This document shows, one piece after another, positions 7,640 through 15,522 of a DNA stretch of 46,012 nt. Source of the DNA: an uncultured Clostridia bacterium (GTDB lineage Bacteria; Bacillota; Clostridia; Lachnospirales; Lachnospiraceae); NCBI GenBank assembly GCA_946629525.1, contig CAMOXU010000007.1:1-46012 (forward strand), in the 5' to 3' direction. The notes beneath the pieces are model-generated. The model did no database searches, was not told the DNA's origin, and was given only the letters and a program-made list of their open reading frames with translations. The first letter of the stretch is position 1. Each line of letters starts with the position of its first letter. Both the position numbers and the translations under genes were made by a program.

Positions 7640-7648
7640 TGCTATAAT
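7640..7648 (+). promoter_or_regulatory. Extended -10 promoter of the exchanger gene
   Basis: TGCTATAAT at 7640-7648 matches TGnTATAAT. No good -35 is seen. The leader to the ATG would be about 117 nt and shows no known riboswitch. Confidence 0.5.
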
Positions 7649-7771
7649 GGCAAAACAGCGGCAGTGACAGCCGGAAGGCACGAAAAAGGAAAGATCGGAG
7701 CGCCGGGCTTCACTGTATCTGAAGAAGCTGATCCGTATGCTGAAAGGATTTGACAGGGGGGGACACGAGCT

Positions 7772-8713
7772 ATGGAGCTGGCTAAGAATATCGCGCTGCT
7801 TGTTGTTGGTTTTGTACTGCTCATAAAGGGTGCAGACTTCTTTGTGGAGGGTGCATCCGGTTTTGCCAGAAAGTTCGGGATCTCTGAGCTCATCATCGGC
7901 CTCACGATTGTCGCAATGGGGACCAGCGCTCCGGAGGCGGCGGTCAGCATCACCGGTGCCATTTCCGGCAACGCGGACATCTCGATCGGTAATGTTCTGG
8001 GAAGCAATATTCTGAATGTTTTCCTTATTCTCGGAATCGCCGCGGTGATCGTGCCGATCGCCGTCGGGAATTCCACCGTCAAGAAGGAGATGCCGTTCCT
8101 GATCCTCGTCACGCTGATCTTCATCCTGCTGGGATTCGACGGGAGCATCAGCCGGATCGACGCGGGAATACTTCTCGTTCTTCTTGTCGTCTATCTCAGT
8201 TACCTGTATCGTTCGGCAGTGAGCGGTCAGGCGGAGGAGCCGGAAAATGAAGCCCCCAAAAAAGAGCTTCCCATCTGGCAGATGGCTCTCTTTATCGTGG
8301 GCGGTGCCGTCATGATCGTCCTCGGCAGCAACTTTGCGGTGGACGGAGCGAAGGCGCTCGCCGCAATGTTCGGCATGAGCGAGCGGCTTATCGGTCTTAC
8401 CGTGATCGCGATCGGAACGTCGCTTCCCGAGCTCGTGACATCGGTCACGGCTGCGAGAAAGGGCAACGCCGATATCGCGATCGGAAATGTCGTCGGCAGC
8501 AACCTTTTCAATATTCTTTTCATCATCGGGCTGACGGGAATGATACGGCCGATGAACTTCGCGAAGAATTTCATCTCGGACGGGATCGTCGCGATCGTCG
8601 CCGCGATCCTCCTGTGGATCCTCGCGAGGGACGACAGAAAGGTCGGCAGACGAGACGGTGTTATTCTGCTCGCCGCGTATGCCGCGTATCTTGTATATAT
8701 CATTGTCATGTGA
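7772..8713 (+). CDS. Calcium/sodium antiporter (YrbG-type, CaCA superfamily)
   Basis: 313 aa with two homologous halves of about five transmembrane segments. Each half holds the alpha-repeat: GLTIVAMGTSAPEAAVS with GNVLGSNILN (about residues 45-87) and GLTVIAIGTSLPELVTS with GNVVGSNLFN (about 208-250). The acidic Glu in both (SAPE, SLPE) is the ion-coordinating residue of Na+/Ca2+ exchangers. It would export Ca2+ in exchange for Na+. A charged loop (residues about 150-168) joins the halves. A GGGGGG run lies 8 nt before the ATG. It is followed after 194 nt by an FNT channel with its own hairpin-containing leader, so it is probably monocistronic. Confidence 0.92.
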   Translation: MELAKNIALLVVGFVLLIKGADFFVEGASGFARKFGISELIIGLTIVAMGTSAPEAAVSITGAISGNADISIGNVLGSNILNVFLILGIAAVIVPIAVGNSTVKKEMPFLILVTLIFILLGFDGSISRIDAGILLVLLVVYLSYLYRSAVSGQAEEPENEAPKKELPIWQMALFIVGGAVMIVLGSNFAVDGAKALAAMFGMSERLIGLTVIAIGTSLPELVTSVTAARKGNADIAIGNVVGSNLFNILFIIGLTGMIRPMNFAKNFISDGIVAIVAAILLWILARDDRKVGRRDGVILLAAYAAYLVYIIVM

Positions 8714-8907
8714 GGAGAAATAAAGTCGTTTGCGAAAACTTCCCGCATCTATTTATGCGGTGGCGGCCGGGAATAAATAATTTTCAAAGGACGCAGAAAT
8801 TTTGTTCCGGGAGCCTCATAAATCCGGAAGCGGGACGTTTTGGTCAGCTGCATCATCATTATGGAGAAGGGGAGTCAGGATAAGTACCAGCCTGACAAGG
8901 AGGTTTT

Positions 8908-9570
8908 ATGAATCTTACGAAAACATTTGTATCCGGCATCCTTGCCGGCATCAGCATTGCAATCGGCGGCCTTGTCTTTCTGTCGGTCGATAACCGCGTG
9001 ATCGGAGCAGCCCTCTTTACGGTCGGTCTTTTTTCGGTATGCTCTTTCGGCTTCCATCTTTTCACCGGAAAAGTCTGCTATGTATTTCAGAATGACAGGG
9101 AGTATGCCATCTCGCTGCCGTTCATATGGCTCGGAAATCTTGTCGGCACAGGTCTTGTGGCAGGGTTCGCCACGCTGACGCGTGCGGGAGCAGGCCTTTC
9201 GGAGAAGGCTGCGGGTCTCTGTGAGACGAAGCTCTCCGACAGTTTTGTGAGCCTTTTCTTCCTTGGGATCCTGTGCAATATTCTGATCTATATCGCGGTG
9301 GAGGGATACGGCAAGATCCAGCATGAAACTGGAAAATATCTGGCGCTTCTCTTCGGTGTCATGGTATTCATTCTGTGCGGCACGGAACACTGCGTCGCGG
9401 ATATGTTCTATTTCTGGATGGCCGGAGCCTGGAGCGGCAGAGCTGCTGCGTCGATCCTTGTGATCACGGCCGGCAACTGCGTCGGCGGAGTGCTCCTCCC
9501 GCTTCTTCGGATGTCGGCAGCACCCGCTGCTTCGAAGAGCAAGGCGGGGGAAAGGAAGGGAAGAAAATGA
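8908..9570 (+). CDS. Formate/nitrite transporter (FNT) family channel
   Basis: 220 aa, shorter than the usual 250-285, with six predicted membrane spans. Family marks are the first broken-helix region LFTGKVCYVFQND (51-63), LGNLVGTGLV (75-84), and GTEHCVADMFYF (158-169), where His161 is the pore histidine of FocA/NirC. It conducts formate, nitrite or hydrosulfide as the acid or with protons. The stop overlaps the folA start by 4 nt (ATGA), so the two are translationally coupled. A hairpin (GTCAGG...CCTGAC, 8875-8897) lies right before the AAGGAGG site. The pairing with dihydrofolate reductase suggests formate for one-carbon metabolism, which is inference. Confidence 0.87.
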   Translation: MNLTKTFVSGILAGISIAIGGLVFLSVDNRVIGAALFTVGLFSVCSFGFHLFTGKVCYVFQNDREYAISLPFIWLGNLVGTGLVAGFATLTRAGAGLSEKAAGLCETKLSDSFVSLFFLGILCNILIYIAVEGYGKIQHETGKYLALLFGVMVFILCGTEHCVADMFYFWMAGAWSGRAAASILVITAGNCVGGVLLPLLRMSAAPAASKSKAGERKGRK

Positions 9571-10043
9571 TCGGACTGATCGCCGCAAGATCGAAGAACA
9601 ATGTGATCGGAAAAGACGGTAAAATTCCCTGGAGGATCAGGGGAGAACAGAAGCAGTTCAAAGAGCTCACGACCGGAAATGTTGTGATCATGGGGCGGAA
9701 GTCCTATGAGGAGATCGGTCATCCGCTTCCGAACAGGATGAATATCATCGTGTCGGGGACGCTTGATCTCTGCGGGCCCGATATTGCGACGGCAAGATCC
9801 CTCAGTGAGGCTCTTTCTATGGCGGACGGCCGGGATGTGTACATTTCCGGCGGTTACGGACTCTTTAAGGAGGCGATCCCGATCGTGGACCGGATGTATC
9901 TCACGGAGGTCGATCTGGAGGTCCCGGACGGGGATGTGTTCTTCCCCGATTTTGACGAGGACGATTTCGAGAAGGAAGTGATCGGGGAAGGCGGGGACGA
10001 GATCACGTATACCCGCGTGCTCTACACCCGGAAGAAGGACTGA
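9567..10043 (+). CDS. folA: Dihydrofolate reductase
   Basis: 158 aa, the usual length. It reduces dihydrofolate to tetrahydrofolate with NADPH. Sequence marks: MIGLIAARSKNNVIGKDGKIPW at the N-terminus with the Met20-loop equivalent and Trp, the substrate helix with QFKELT, VIMGRKSYEEIG (NADPH site), NRMNIIVS, DVYISGGYGLF with the cis Gly-Gly, and YLTEVDLEVPDGDVFFPDF near the end. The catalytic acidic residue in the first helix, usually Asp or Glu, aligns with RGEQ (Glu near residue 28). ATG overlaps the FNT stop; AAGGAAGGGAAG is the ribosome-binding site. No thymidylate synthase lies alongside, unlike in many genomes. Confidence 0.93.
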   Translation: MIGLIAARSKNNVIGKDGKIPWRIRGEQKQFKELTTGNVVIMGRKSYEEIGHPLPNRMNIIVSGTLDLCGPDIATARSLSEALSMADGRDVYISGGYGLFKEAIPIVDRMYLTEVDLEVPDGDVFFPDFDEDDFEKEVIGEGGDEITYTRVLYTRKKD

Positions 10044-10051
10044 CAGGGGAG

Positions 10052-10170
10052 AATTCCGGGAAGTACAGGAAGACGCCTTGGCATCCGGCTCCCGGCGGCA
10101 ACTCATCAGGAGGATTCCGGGAAGTACAGGGAGACGGGTATCCGAAAGGGCAACTTCCCTGGTGGTAAAT
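10052..10170 (+). repeat. Imperfect 60-bp tandem duplication after folA
   Basis: ATTCCGGGAAGTACAGG occurs at 10054-10070 and again 60 nt later at 10114-10130. The following GACG, ATCCG and GGCAACT elements also repeat in order. The stretch lies between the folA stop and its terminator. Confidence 0.55.
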
Positions 10171-10218
10171 TGAGCTTCCGGGAGCTGTGTCCCAGTGCAT
10201 TGAGAGAAGGGTATTTGA

Positions 10219-10248
10219 AGAGACTGGCATCTGCCGGTCTCTTTTTTT
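10219..10248 (+). terminator. Terminator of the FNT-folA unit
   Basis: AGAGACTGGC pairs with GCCGGTCTCT around an ATCT loop, followed by seven T. Confidence 0.85.
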
Positions 10249-10250
10249 GT

Positions 10251-10455
10251 ATCTGGCGTACAAAACTGGCGTCTCGGATTACAACTCAGCAAAAAGGCAG
10301 CTTGAACAGGACGCGTTTCGTGTACAAACGATGCATCTCGCTTACAAAAATGGCATCTGGCGTACAAAACTGGCGTTTCGTTTACAAATATGCAGTTTTC
10401 AATTTACAAACAAGCATCTCGCCTTACAAACTGGCGTCTCGGATTACAACTCAGC
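10251..10455 (+). repeat. Degenerate array of about ten 18-24 bp repeats
   Basis: Consensus about TGGCRTCTCGNNTTACAAAA with unit starts near 10251, 10267, 10288, 10312, 10332, 10351, 10371, 10391, 10414 and 10432. Some longer blocks recur almost exactly: the 25 bp at 10266-10290 equal those at 10431-10455, and 10251-10276 equals 10355-10380 but for one base. There are no spacers, so it is not a CRISPR. It lies between the folA terminator and the promoter at 10526 in a gap of 584 nt. Open frames through it encode only repeat-derived peptide. Confidence 0.75.
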
Positions 10456-10525
10456 CTTCCAATTCACCTTCGTGCCTCGTGTGACGACAAAGTGTAAATT
10501 CACAAAAACATAATGTAATATATAC

Positions 10526-10554
10526 TTGACAAATAGTCGCGTGTGATGTATTCT
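10526..10554 (+). promoter_or_regulatory. Promoter of membrane protein/XRE pair
   Basis: Perfect TTGACA at 10526-10531, a 17-bp spacer and TATTCT at 10549-10554. The ATG is 74 nt downstream. Confidence 0.7.
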
Positions 10555-10627
10555 GTGATCAGAACAGAAAAAGATCCTCCGCAGGGAGGAGAGCAGGAGA
10601 TTTCATAGATATAGAAGGAGAACAATC

Positions 10628-11152
10628 ATGAATGAATATGGCTTAGGTCTTGCAAGCGGTATTATTTTTGGAGTTTTATTTCTGGGAGTCTGGATCATTT
10701 TTCGCAAGCTCAGGGGACAGGCTGCGATGGAGCAGTTCGATGAGAAGCAGGTGACAGACAGATATAAAGCCTATAAGATCGGCTTTTTCGCTCTTATCAT
10801 ATGCATCGCGGCGGATGCCATGCTCAAGCTGTTCGGCATGAGCTTCTATGAGGAACCCGTCGGAGATTTCATTGCGGTCTTTATCGCGATCGGCGTATTT
10901 GCCTGCAGAGCCGTCATGTCAGATGCATACTTTGCACCGGGGGCGAGTATGAAAAAATTCATCCTGTTGTACGGCGTGATCTGCTTCGCCCAGCTGGTCA
11001 ATACGGTGAGGTCTTTTTCGGACCACGAGATGATCCTGAACGGCAAACTGACGATCCACTGTATCAGCCCGCTCTGTCTCATTATATTCTCGGTAATAAT
11101 GGTCACGGTGCTGATTCGTGCCCGTCAGCTTAAGTATGATGAGGAGGAGTGA
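10628..11152 (+). CDS. Small integral membrane protein, unknown function
   Basis: 174 aa with four to five hydrophobic segments (about residues 5-25, 48-66, 78-96, 108-128 and 142-165) and a short charged tail. I recognise no catalytic motif. It sits directly in front of an XRE-type regulator whose ATG is 3 nt past this stop. Such membrane-protein/XRE pairs are very common in Firmicutes, where the membrane protein is often proposed to influence the regulator or to protect the envelope. The gene has a strong promoter and GAAGGAGAAC before the ATG. The upstream repeat array could be a binding site of the partner regulator (inference). Confidence 0.75.
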   Translation: MNEYGLGLASGIIFGVLFLGVWIIFRKLRGQAAMEQFDEKQVTDRYKAYKIGFFALIICIAADAMLKLFGMSFYEEPVGDFIAVFIAIGVFACRAVMSDAYFAPGASMKKFILLYGVICFAQLVNTVRSFSDHEMILNGKLTIHCISPLCLIIFSVIMVTVLIRARQLKYDEEE

Positions 11153-11154
11153 TC

Positions 11155-11355
11155 ATGAAGAATCTGAAGCTGAAATCCGCGAGAGCGGCAAAGGATTACT
11201 CCCAGCAGCAGCTGGCGGAGCTTGTGGGAGTTTCGCGGCAGACGATCAATGCCATCGAGAAAGGGGATTACAATCCCACGATACGGCTCTGCCTCGCGAT
11301 CTGCAGGGCGCTTGACAAGACGCTGGATGAACTGTTCTGGGAGGATGAACCGTAG
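11155..11355 (+). CDS. XRE-family (YozG-like) transcriptional regulator
   Basis: 66 aa, almost entirely one Cro/C1-type helix-turn-helix. The N-terminal NLKLKSARAAKDYSQQQLAE, the recognition helix region VGVSRQTINAIEKGDYNPT and the final LCLAICRALDKTLDELFW are typical of the short regulators of this group. ATG at 11155 is chosen over GTG at 11149 because GAGGAGGAG ends 5 nt before it. The gene follows the membrane protein with 2 nt between them, so they form one operon. It likely binds DNA as a dimer and may autoregulate. Confidence 0.9.
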   Translation: MKNLKLKSARAAKDYSQQQLAELVGVSRQTINAIEKGDYNPTIRLCLAICRALDKTLDELFWEDEP

Positions 11356-11506
11356 GACAGAGGAATGTTCCGGGAGAATGAGGCATTCGTTCGCTTCGTG
11401 TAAAAAGAGGAACAGATAAATGTGAAACTCTGTGCGGAGGGAACAGCTCCGGCAATTCCTTAAGGAGCGCAGGGTCTCGAGAATGCCTGTAACGTAAAGG
11501 AGGGTC

Positions 11507-12790
11507 ATGATGAAAAAGACAGCTGTCATCGTCGGTACCGGCGCGGGCGGTGCCGCGGTGGGAAAAGAACTCATGAAGCGCTATCATGTTGTATTTCTGG
11601 AGGAGGGCAAAGATTTTCACCCGTTCGGGCTGCCCGTGAACGGTCTGGCCAGCCTCAGAAAGAGCGGACTTTTTCTGGATGAGAGGATGATCCATACCCT
11701 CTTCCCGAATATGATCGTCCGCAAGTCGAAGGACATGGTCCATGTGAACGGGCGCGGCGTGGGGGGCACGACGACGCTTGCCACGGGAAATGCAGTGCGG
11801 TACGACGGCGCTCTCCGGGAGCTCGGGATCGATCTGGACCGGGAATTTGAGGAGCTCTATGAGGAGCTTCCGATCACGACAGAGCACGAAAAGTACTGGG
11901 ACACCTCGACCAGGGATCTCTGGGATGCATTTGTAAGATCCGGGATCACGCCGCAGGTCACACCGAAGCTCCTGAAAAAACCGGACTGCGCCCGCTGCGG
12001 GCACTGCGCGATCGGATGCCCGACCGGGGCAAAATGGGATACGCGGGAGATCATCGAGGAGTGCGTCGCTCTCGGTGCGGAGCTTCGAAAGGGCTGCAGG
12101 GCGGTCCGCTTCGAGACGGAGAACGGGAGAGTGACGGGACTGCGCGCGGTCGAGGACAGTGTGAAGCTCGATTTCCATGCGGATCTCTATGTGCTGGCTG
12201 CCGGCGGTCTCGGAACGCCGGAGATTCTGTCAAACTCGGGCATCCCGGTGACGGAGACTCTGTTCGGGGATCCCGTGCTCGCGGTAGCTGCCCACATGCC
12301 GGGATTTCATCAGGAGCACCAGATCCTGATGCCGTTCATTTCCCAGCATGACGGCTATATCCTTTCTCCCTACATGGACTACCTGAGCTTCTTCTTCAAT
12401 AAGAAGTGGCGTCTGCCGATCACGGATATCGCGAGCGTGATGATCAAGATGGCGGATGAGTCCGTGGGTTCCGTCCGAAAGGGAAAAATTGAGAAAGAAC
12501 TCACGGAGAGGGATAAGGAAATCCTGCATGACGGCGTTCGCACCGCATCGAGGATCCTTAAAAATCTGGGCGCGAGGAAAGAGGACCTCTTCCTCGGAAC
12601 AGTCAATGAAGGCCATCCGGGCGGCATGCTTCCGCTCACGGAGAAGGAAGCCCGGAGCCTGCACAGCCCGCTCCTTCCCGAGAACCTCTATGTGGCGGAT
12701 GCGACGATCCTTCCCCGGTCGATGGGAAATCCGCCGATCCTCACGATCATGGCGCTGGCGAGAAAGATCGCAAGGACGATCGACATCTGA
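11507..12790 (+). CDS. GMC-type FAD-dependent oxidoreductase with four-Cys motif
   Basis: 427 aa. The FAD-binding Rossmann motif is VGTGAGGAAVGKEL (about residues 10-23), followed by the GMC signature NGRGVGGTTTLATGN (about 85-99). A CARCGHCAIGCPTGAKW block (about 163-179) has the four Cys spacing seen in clostridial GMC relatives, perhaps a metal or Fe-S site. The C-terminal HPGGMLP and ADATILPRSMGNPP carry the conserved active-site and FAD-contact elements. It probably oxidises an alcohol or sugar-like hydroxyl group. AAGGAGGG precedes two successive ATG codons, at 11507 and 11510; the second is better spaced. It follows the XRE gene after 150 nt with no obvious terminator. Confidence 0.87.
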   Translation: MMKKTAVIVGTGAGGAAVGKELMKRYHVVFLEEGKDFHPFGLPVNGLASLRKSGLFLDERMIHTLFPNMIVRKSKDMVHVNGRGVGGTTTLATGNAVRYDGALRELGIDLDREFEELYEELPITTEHEKYWDTSTRDLWDAFVRSGITPQVTPKLLKKPDCARCGHCAIGCPTGAKWDTREIIEECVALGAELRKGCRAVRFETENGRVTGLRAVEDSVKLDFHADLYVLAAGGLGTPEILSNSGIPVTETLFGDPVLAVAAHMPGFHQEHQILMPFISQHDGYILSPYMDYLSFFFNKKWRLPITDIASVMIKMADESVGSVRKGKIEKELTERDKEILHDGVRTASRILKNLGARKEDLFLGTVNEGHPGGMLPLTEKEARSLHSPLLPENLYVADATILPRSMGNPPILTIMALARKIARTIDI

Positions 12791-12805
12791 GCTTTGACTA
12801 AGATG

Positions 12806-13091
12806 TGCGAAACCTTAGCCTATGTCGAAATTGCGTGAACAATTTGCAGAATAGACGGAAATCTGCAAGGATTATCCTGTAAAAGTGAAAAGAATAGAGA
12901 AAGTTCTTCCCCGTTTATGTTACAATGAGAGAAGTGAAACGGACGCTTCAGGCAGTCCGGTTTCGGATGGAAGAATCGGTCCGTCTCCCCGGAGGCCGGA
13001 CGAATTCTTTCCTTACAGATGACAGGTGAATTGTGGAACCGTGTGCGGGATGGAATTGCCCATATGATTTTCATGGAGCACAGTGTTTCGC
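12806..13091. repeat. Family A element, copy 2
   Basis: The left end begins TGCGAAACCTTAGCCTATGT (12806). The right end, read leftward from 13091, is GCGAAACACTGTGCTCCATG followed by AAAA, nearly the same as the right arm of copy 1. It fills the gap between the GMC gene and the YunG-DUF2804 gene. Confidence 0.55.
12919..12927 (+). promoter_or_regulatory. Extended -10 promoter inside element A2
   Basis: TGTTACAAT fits TGnTATAAT with one change. No -35 is clear. It would give a leader of about 195 nt for the gene at 13130. Confidence 0.4.
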
Positions 13092-13129
13092 GAGCGTCTG
13101 TAAAATGACAAGTGCGGGGAGGACAGATT

Positions 13130-14590
13130 ATGAGTTACCAGTTTTATGGATGGCAGGAAGCAGACATGGCTCCCGTTGATCAGCGCTACAGCATCATTCG
13201 AAACCCCAGAGTCCTCTATGATTTTCTCTCTTCCGTGTGGTGCGCGGAGACCTGCGCTCCCCGCATGCGGAAGGACTGGAGCGAGGACAACAGGACGCTT
13301 GGGCAGTGCTCCATTACGTCATTTCTCGTGCAGGATATCTTCGGAGGAGAAGTCCGCGGCATCCTGAGACCGGGCGGGAACTATCACTGCTACAATGTGG
13401 TGGACGGGAAGGTCTTCGACCTGACGAGCGAGCAGTTCGGCGGAGAAAAGCTCTGTTATGAGGACAATCCGCTGCAGGATCGGAAAGTACATTTTGCAAG
13501 TGAGGAGAAGAAGCAGAGATATGAGCTCCTGAAAATGAAGCTCGCTGCCCGTATCCCCGGTATGAACCGCAGAAATCACGAGGTGACCCGGGTCCAGCCG
13601 CTGCTTCGGGAGGACGGGTCTCTCACGGAGCCCGGCTGGTCCAGAAAGCTCCTCCAGGTCTATGACAGGAACGCGATCCGTGCGCCGAAGATGCGGATCA
13701 AGGAGTGGGATTATTATCTTGTACTGAACGAGGACTTCGCCGGTGCGTTCACACTGTCCGACGACGGCTACATCGGCCTGCAGTCGGTATCCCTGCTCAA
13801 TTTCAAGGAGGGCTGGGAGCATACGGAGACGATCCTCAACGCGCTTCCGATGGGAAAATTCAACCTCCCGGCAAGCTCTGACAGCGGCACGATCCGCTAC
13901 GATGACGGGAGACTTACCATGACCTTCTGGAAGGGAGAGGGAAAGCGGGCGATCGCCTGCAGGTTCAGGAACTTCAAGGATGGAAAGACCTTCCGGTGCA
14001 GGATCGAGCTCGAGCAGCCGGATATGGACACGATGGTCATCGCAACGCCATGGAAGGAGAAGAAGAACGCCTTCTACTATAACCAGAAGATCAATACCAT
14101 GCGCGCGAGCGGCTGGATGAAATTTGACGGGAAGGAGTACGTGTTCAACCGGGAGACAGACTTCGGAACCCTCGACTGGGGACGCGGTGTCTGGACCTAT
14201 GATAACCGCTGGTACTGGGGATCCGGAAACGGGATCGTCGAGGGAAAGCCCTTCGGCTTCAATATCGGCTACGGATTCGGCGACACGTCGGCGGCTTCCG
14301 AGAACATGCTCTTCTATGACGGGAAGGGGCACAAGCTCGCGGATGTGACGTTCCACATTCCGGAGGGGAATTACATGAAGCCCTGGAGTTTTACGTCGAG
14401 CGACGGCCGCTTCGAGATGGATTTTGTCCCTGTACTGGACCGGGCCGCGAAGATCGATGCGAAGGTCATCGTGAGCGACCAGCATCAGGTCTTCGGGCGA
14501 ATGAGCGGGAAGGCGGTGCTGGACAACGGGCGGACGCTCGAGATAAAGAATCTCATGTGCTTTGCGGAGGACGTTCATAACCGGTACTGA
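13130..14590 (+). CDS. Fusion of YunG-like and DUF2804 domains
   Basis: 486 aa. Residues about 10-125 resemble YunG: DNRTLGQCSITSFLVQDIFG, NYHCYNVVDG and KVFDLTSEQF. The Cys in GQC, the His in YHC and the Asp in FDLT are spaced like a papain/NlpC-type triad (inference). Residues about 165-480 match DUF2804, a large beta-rich domain of lipocalin/hydroxylase-like fold: EWDYYLVLNEDFAGAFTLSDDGYIG, FNRETDFGTLDWGRGVW and GYGFGDTSAASENMLFYDGK. Each domain usually occurs as its own protein. ATG at 13130 is chosen for its GGGGAGGA site; a GTG at 13112 is upstream in frame. The biochemical role of either domain is not established. Confidence 0.8.
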   Translation: MSYQFYGWQEADMAPVDQRYSIIRNPRVLYDFLSSVWCAETCAPRMRKDWSEDNRTLGQCSITSFLVQDIFGGEVRGILRPGGNYHCYNVVDGKVFDLTSEQFGGEKLCYEDNPLQDRKVHFASEEKKQRYELLKMKLAARIPGMNRRNHEVTRVQPLLREDGSLTEPGWSRKLLQVYDRNAIRAPKMRIKEWDYYLVLNEDFAGAFTLSDDGYIGLQSVSLLNFKEGWEHTETILNALPMGKFNLPASSDSGTIRYDDGRLTMTFWKGEGKRAIACRFRNFKDGKTFRCRIELEQPDMDTMVIATPWKEKKNAFYYNQKINTMRASGWMKFDGKEYVFNRETDFGTLDWGRGVWTYDNRWYWGSGNGIVEGKPFGFNIGYGFGDTSAASENMLFYDGKGHKLADVTFHIPEGNYMKPWSFTSSDGRFEMDFVPVLDRAAKIDAKVIVSDQHQVFGRMSGKAVLDNGRTLEIKNLMCFAEDVHNRY

Positions 14591-14723
14591 CGGGGATGAG
14601 GAACCCGTCCCGGATGCGGAGTTTCATGACAAGATTGCAAACGGCACCATTGAGAATGCAGGATTTTTGCTTTGTCAACTGTATTGGCAGATGGTGTACT
14701 GATGAAAGTACCTGTGACAGATC

Positions 14724-14760
14724 AAAAAAGGAGTGACTGCCAATCGGCGGTCACTCCTTT
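14724..14760 (-). terminator. Terminator of DUF2225 gene
   Basis: AAAGGAGTGACTGCC (14727-14741) pairs with GGCGGTCACTCCTTT (14746-14760). Read leftward it is followed by TTTTTT. The stem overlaps the last codons and stop of the gene. The 130 nt before it hold no feature. Confidence 0.8.
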
Positions 14761-15407
14761 GCCATATGGCGGATCATATGCTGCATCTCGATCTGCTTCA
14801 GGAAGATCTCCATATATCCCTTCAGGATGACCAGATCCTGCTCGGGATAATCTCTCTCGTACTGCATGTATGTATCTCCCAGGATCCGGAGGAGATCCGG
14901 CGTGCTGATGAGCTCCCTCTGCTGAAGATAATCCGCCACGGAGTCGAAGAGGTTCTTCTCTGTGACTTCCTCCGCGGGCTTGTCCAGCTCGCTGATCGCG
15001 TAATCCTTGACCAGGATCTCAAGGGCTTTGCAGTATCCGAGGGCAGCCAGCTCGATATGGCCCTCTTTCTCCGCCGCGAGTCCCTGATTGTAGAGATTCA
15101 TGAAGCGGGGAGAGATCTTTTCAAGAGTCTCGTTCCGGAACGGGTCCGCTGTGTTCGGATAAATGCTCACGACTTCCGCGTCGGCATTTCCGGACTCACG
15201 CACACAGGAGAAGAAAAATGTCCTGTGGCAGCCCGTGCATTTTGCCGAGGCGAAGAGAAGGTTTGCATTTCCCGTGAACGGAAAGACCTCCCGGGCGGTC
15301 ACGACCGCGTCTGTCCCGACACCGCAGTGGGGGCAGGTCGCAGGCTTCAGATAATAGCCGGTGTAGCCGCTCTGAAATTCACTTGCGTTCTTTCTGATAA
15401 AATCCAT
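14751..15407 (-). CDS. DUF2225/DUF4145-like zinc-ribbon protein
   Basis: 218 aa. The N-terminal third has two Cys pairs, CPHCG (about 24-28) and CTGCH (about 55-59), likely a zinc ribbon. The rest is helical: SPRFMNLYNQGLAAEKEGHIELAALGYCKALEILVKDYA resembles the DUF4145-type helical core, ending QIEMQHMIRHMAKE. Function is unknown; such proteins have been linked with defence or chromosomal housekeeping only loosely. ATG at 15407 is chosen for its AAGGAAGGAGA site; a longer frame upstream would run into the B1 repeat. It lies downstream of mscS on the same strand with the repeat between. Confidence 0.75.
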   Translation of the reverse strand: MDFIRKNASEFQSGYTGYYLKPATCPHCGVGTDAVVTAREVFPFTGNANLLFASAKCTGCHRTFFFSCVRESGNADAEVVSIYPNTADPFRNETLEKISPRFMNLYNQGLAAEKEGHIELAALGYCKALEILVKDYAISELDKPAEEVTEKNLFDSVADYLQQRELISTPDLLRILGDTYMQYERDYPEQDLVILKGYMEIFLKQIEMQHMIRHMAKE

Positions 15408-15437
15408 TCGTCGATCTCCTTCCTTGCGGGAATCAAA

Positions 15438-15522
15438 GCCTTCGGCGGATCGCAGCCGCGCAAATGGGAAGGTGCTTCGCACTCTGCGCGGCGCGGCAAG
15501 TACGCCGAGGCATTCCTGAATT
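15438..15522 (+). repeat. Family B structured repeat, copy 1
   Basis: Contains GCCGCGCA (15455-15462) pairing with TGCGCGGC (15485-15492) around GGTGCTTCGCAC, followed by a second arm with GTACGCCGAGGC. It is about 80% identical to the copy at 20494-20578. It fills the gap between mscS and the DUF2225 gene. Confidence 0.75.

Noticed and set aside
10251-10455. CRISPR array
   Set aside because: Units are short and degenerate with no unique spacers, and there are no cas genes.
10170-10513. Two overlapping open frames through the 20-bp repeat array
   Set aside because: Their peptides are translations of the repeat units, with no ribosome-binding site and a terminator inside the 5' end.
15408-15482. 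Longer N-terminus of the DUF2225 gene
   Set aside because: The extension lies in repeat B1, and the ATG at 15407 has a strong AAGGAAGGAGA site.
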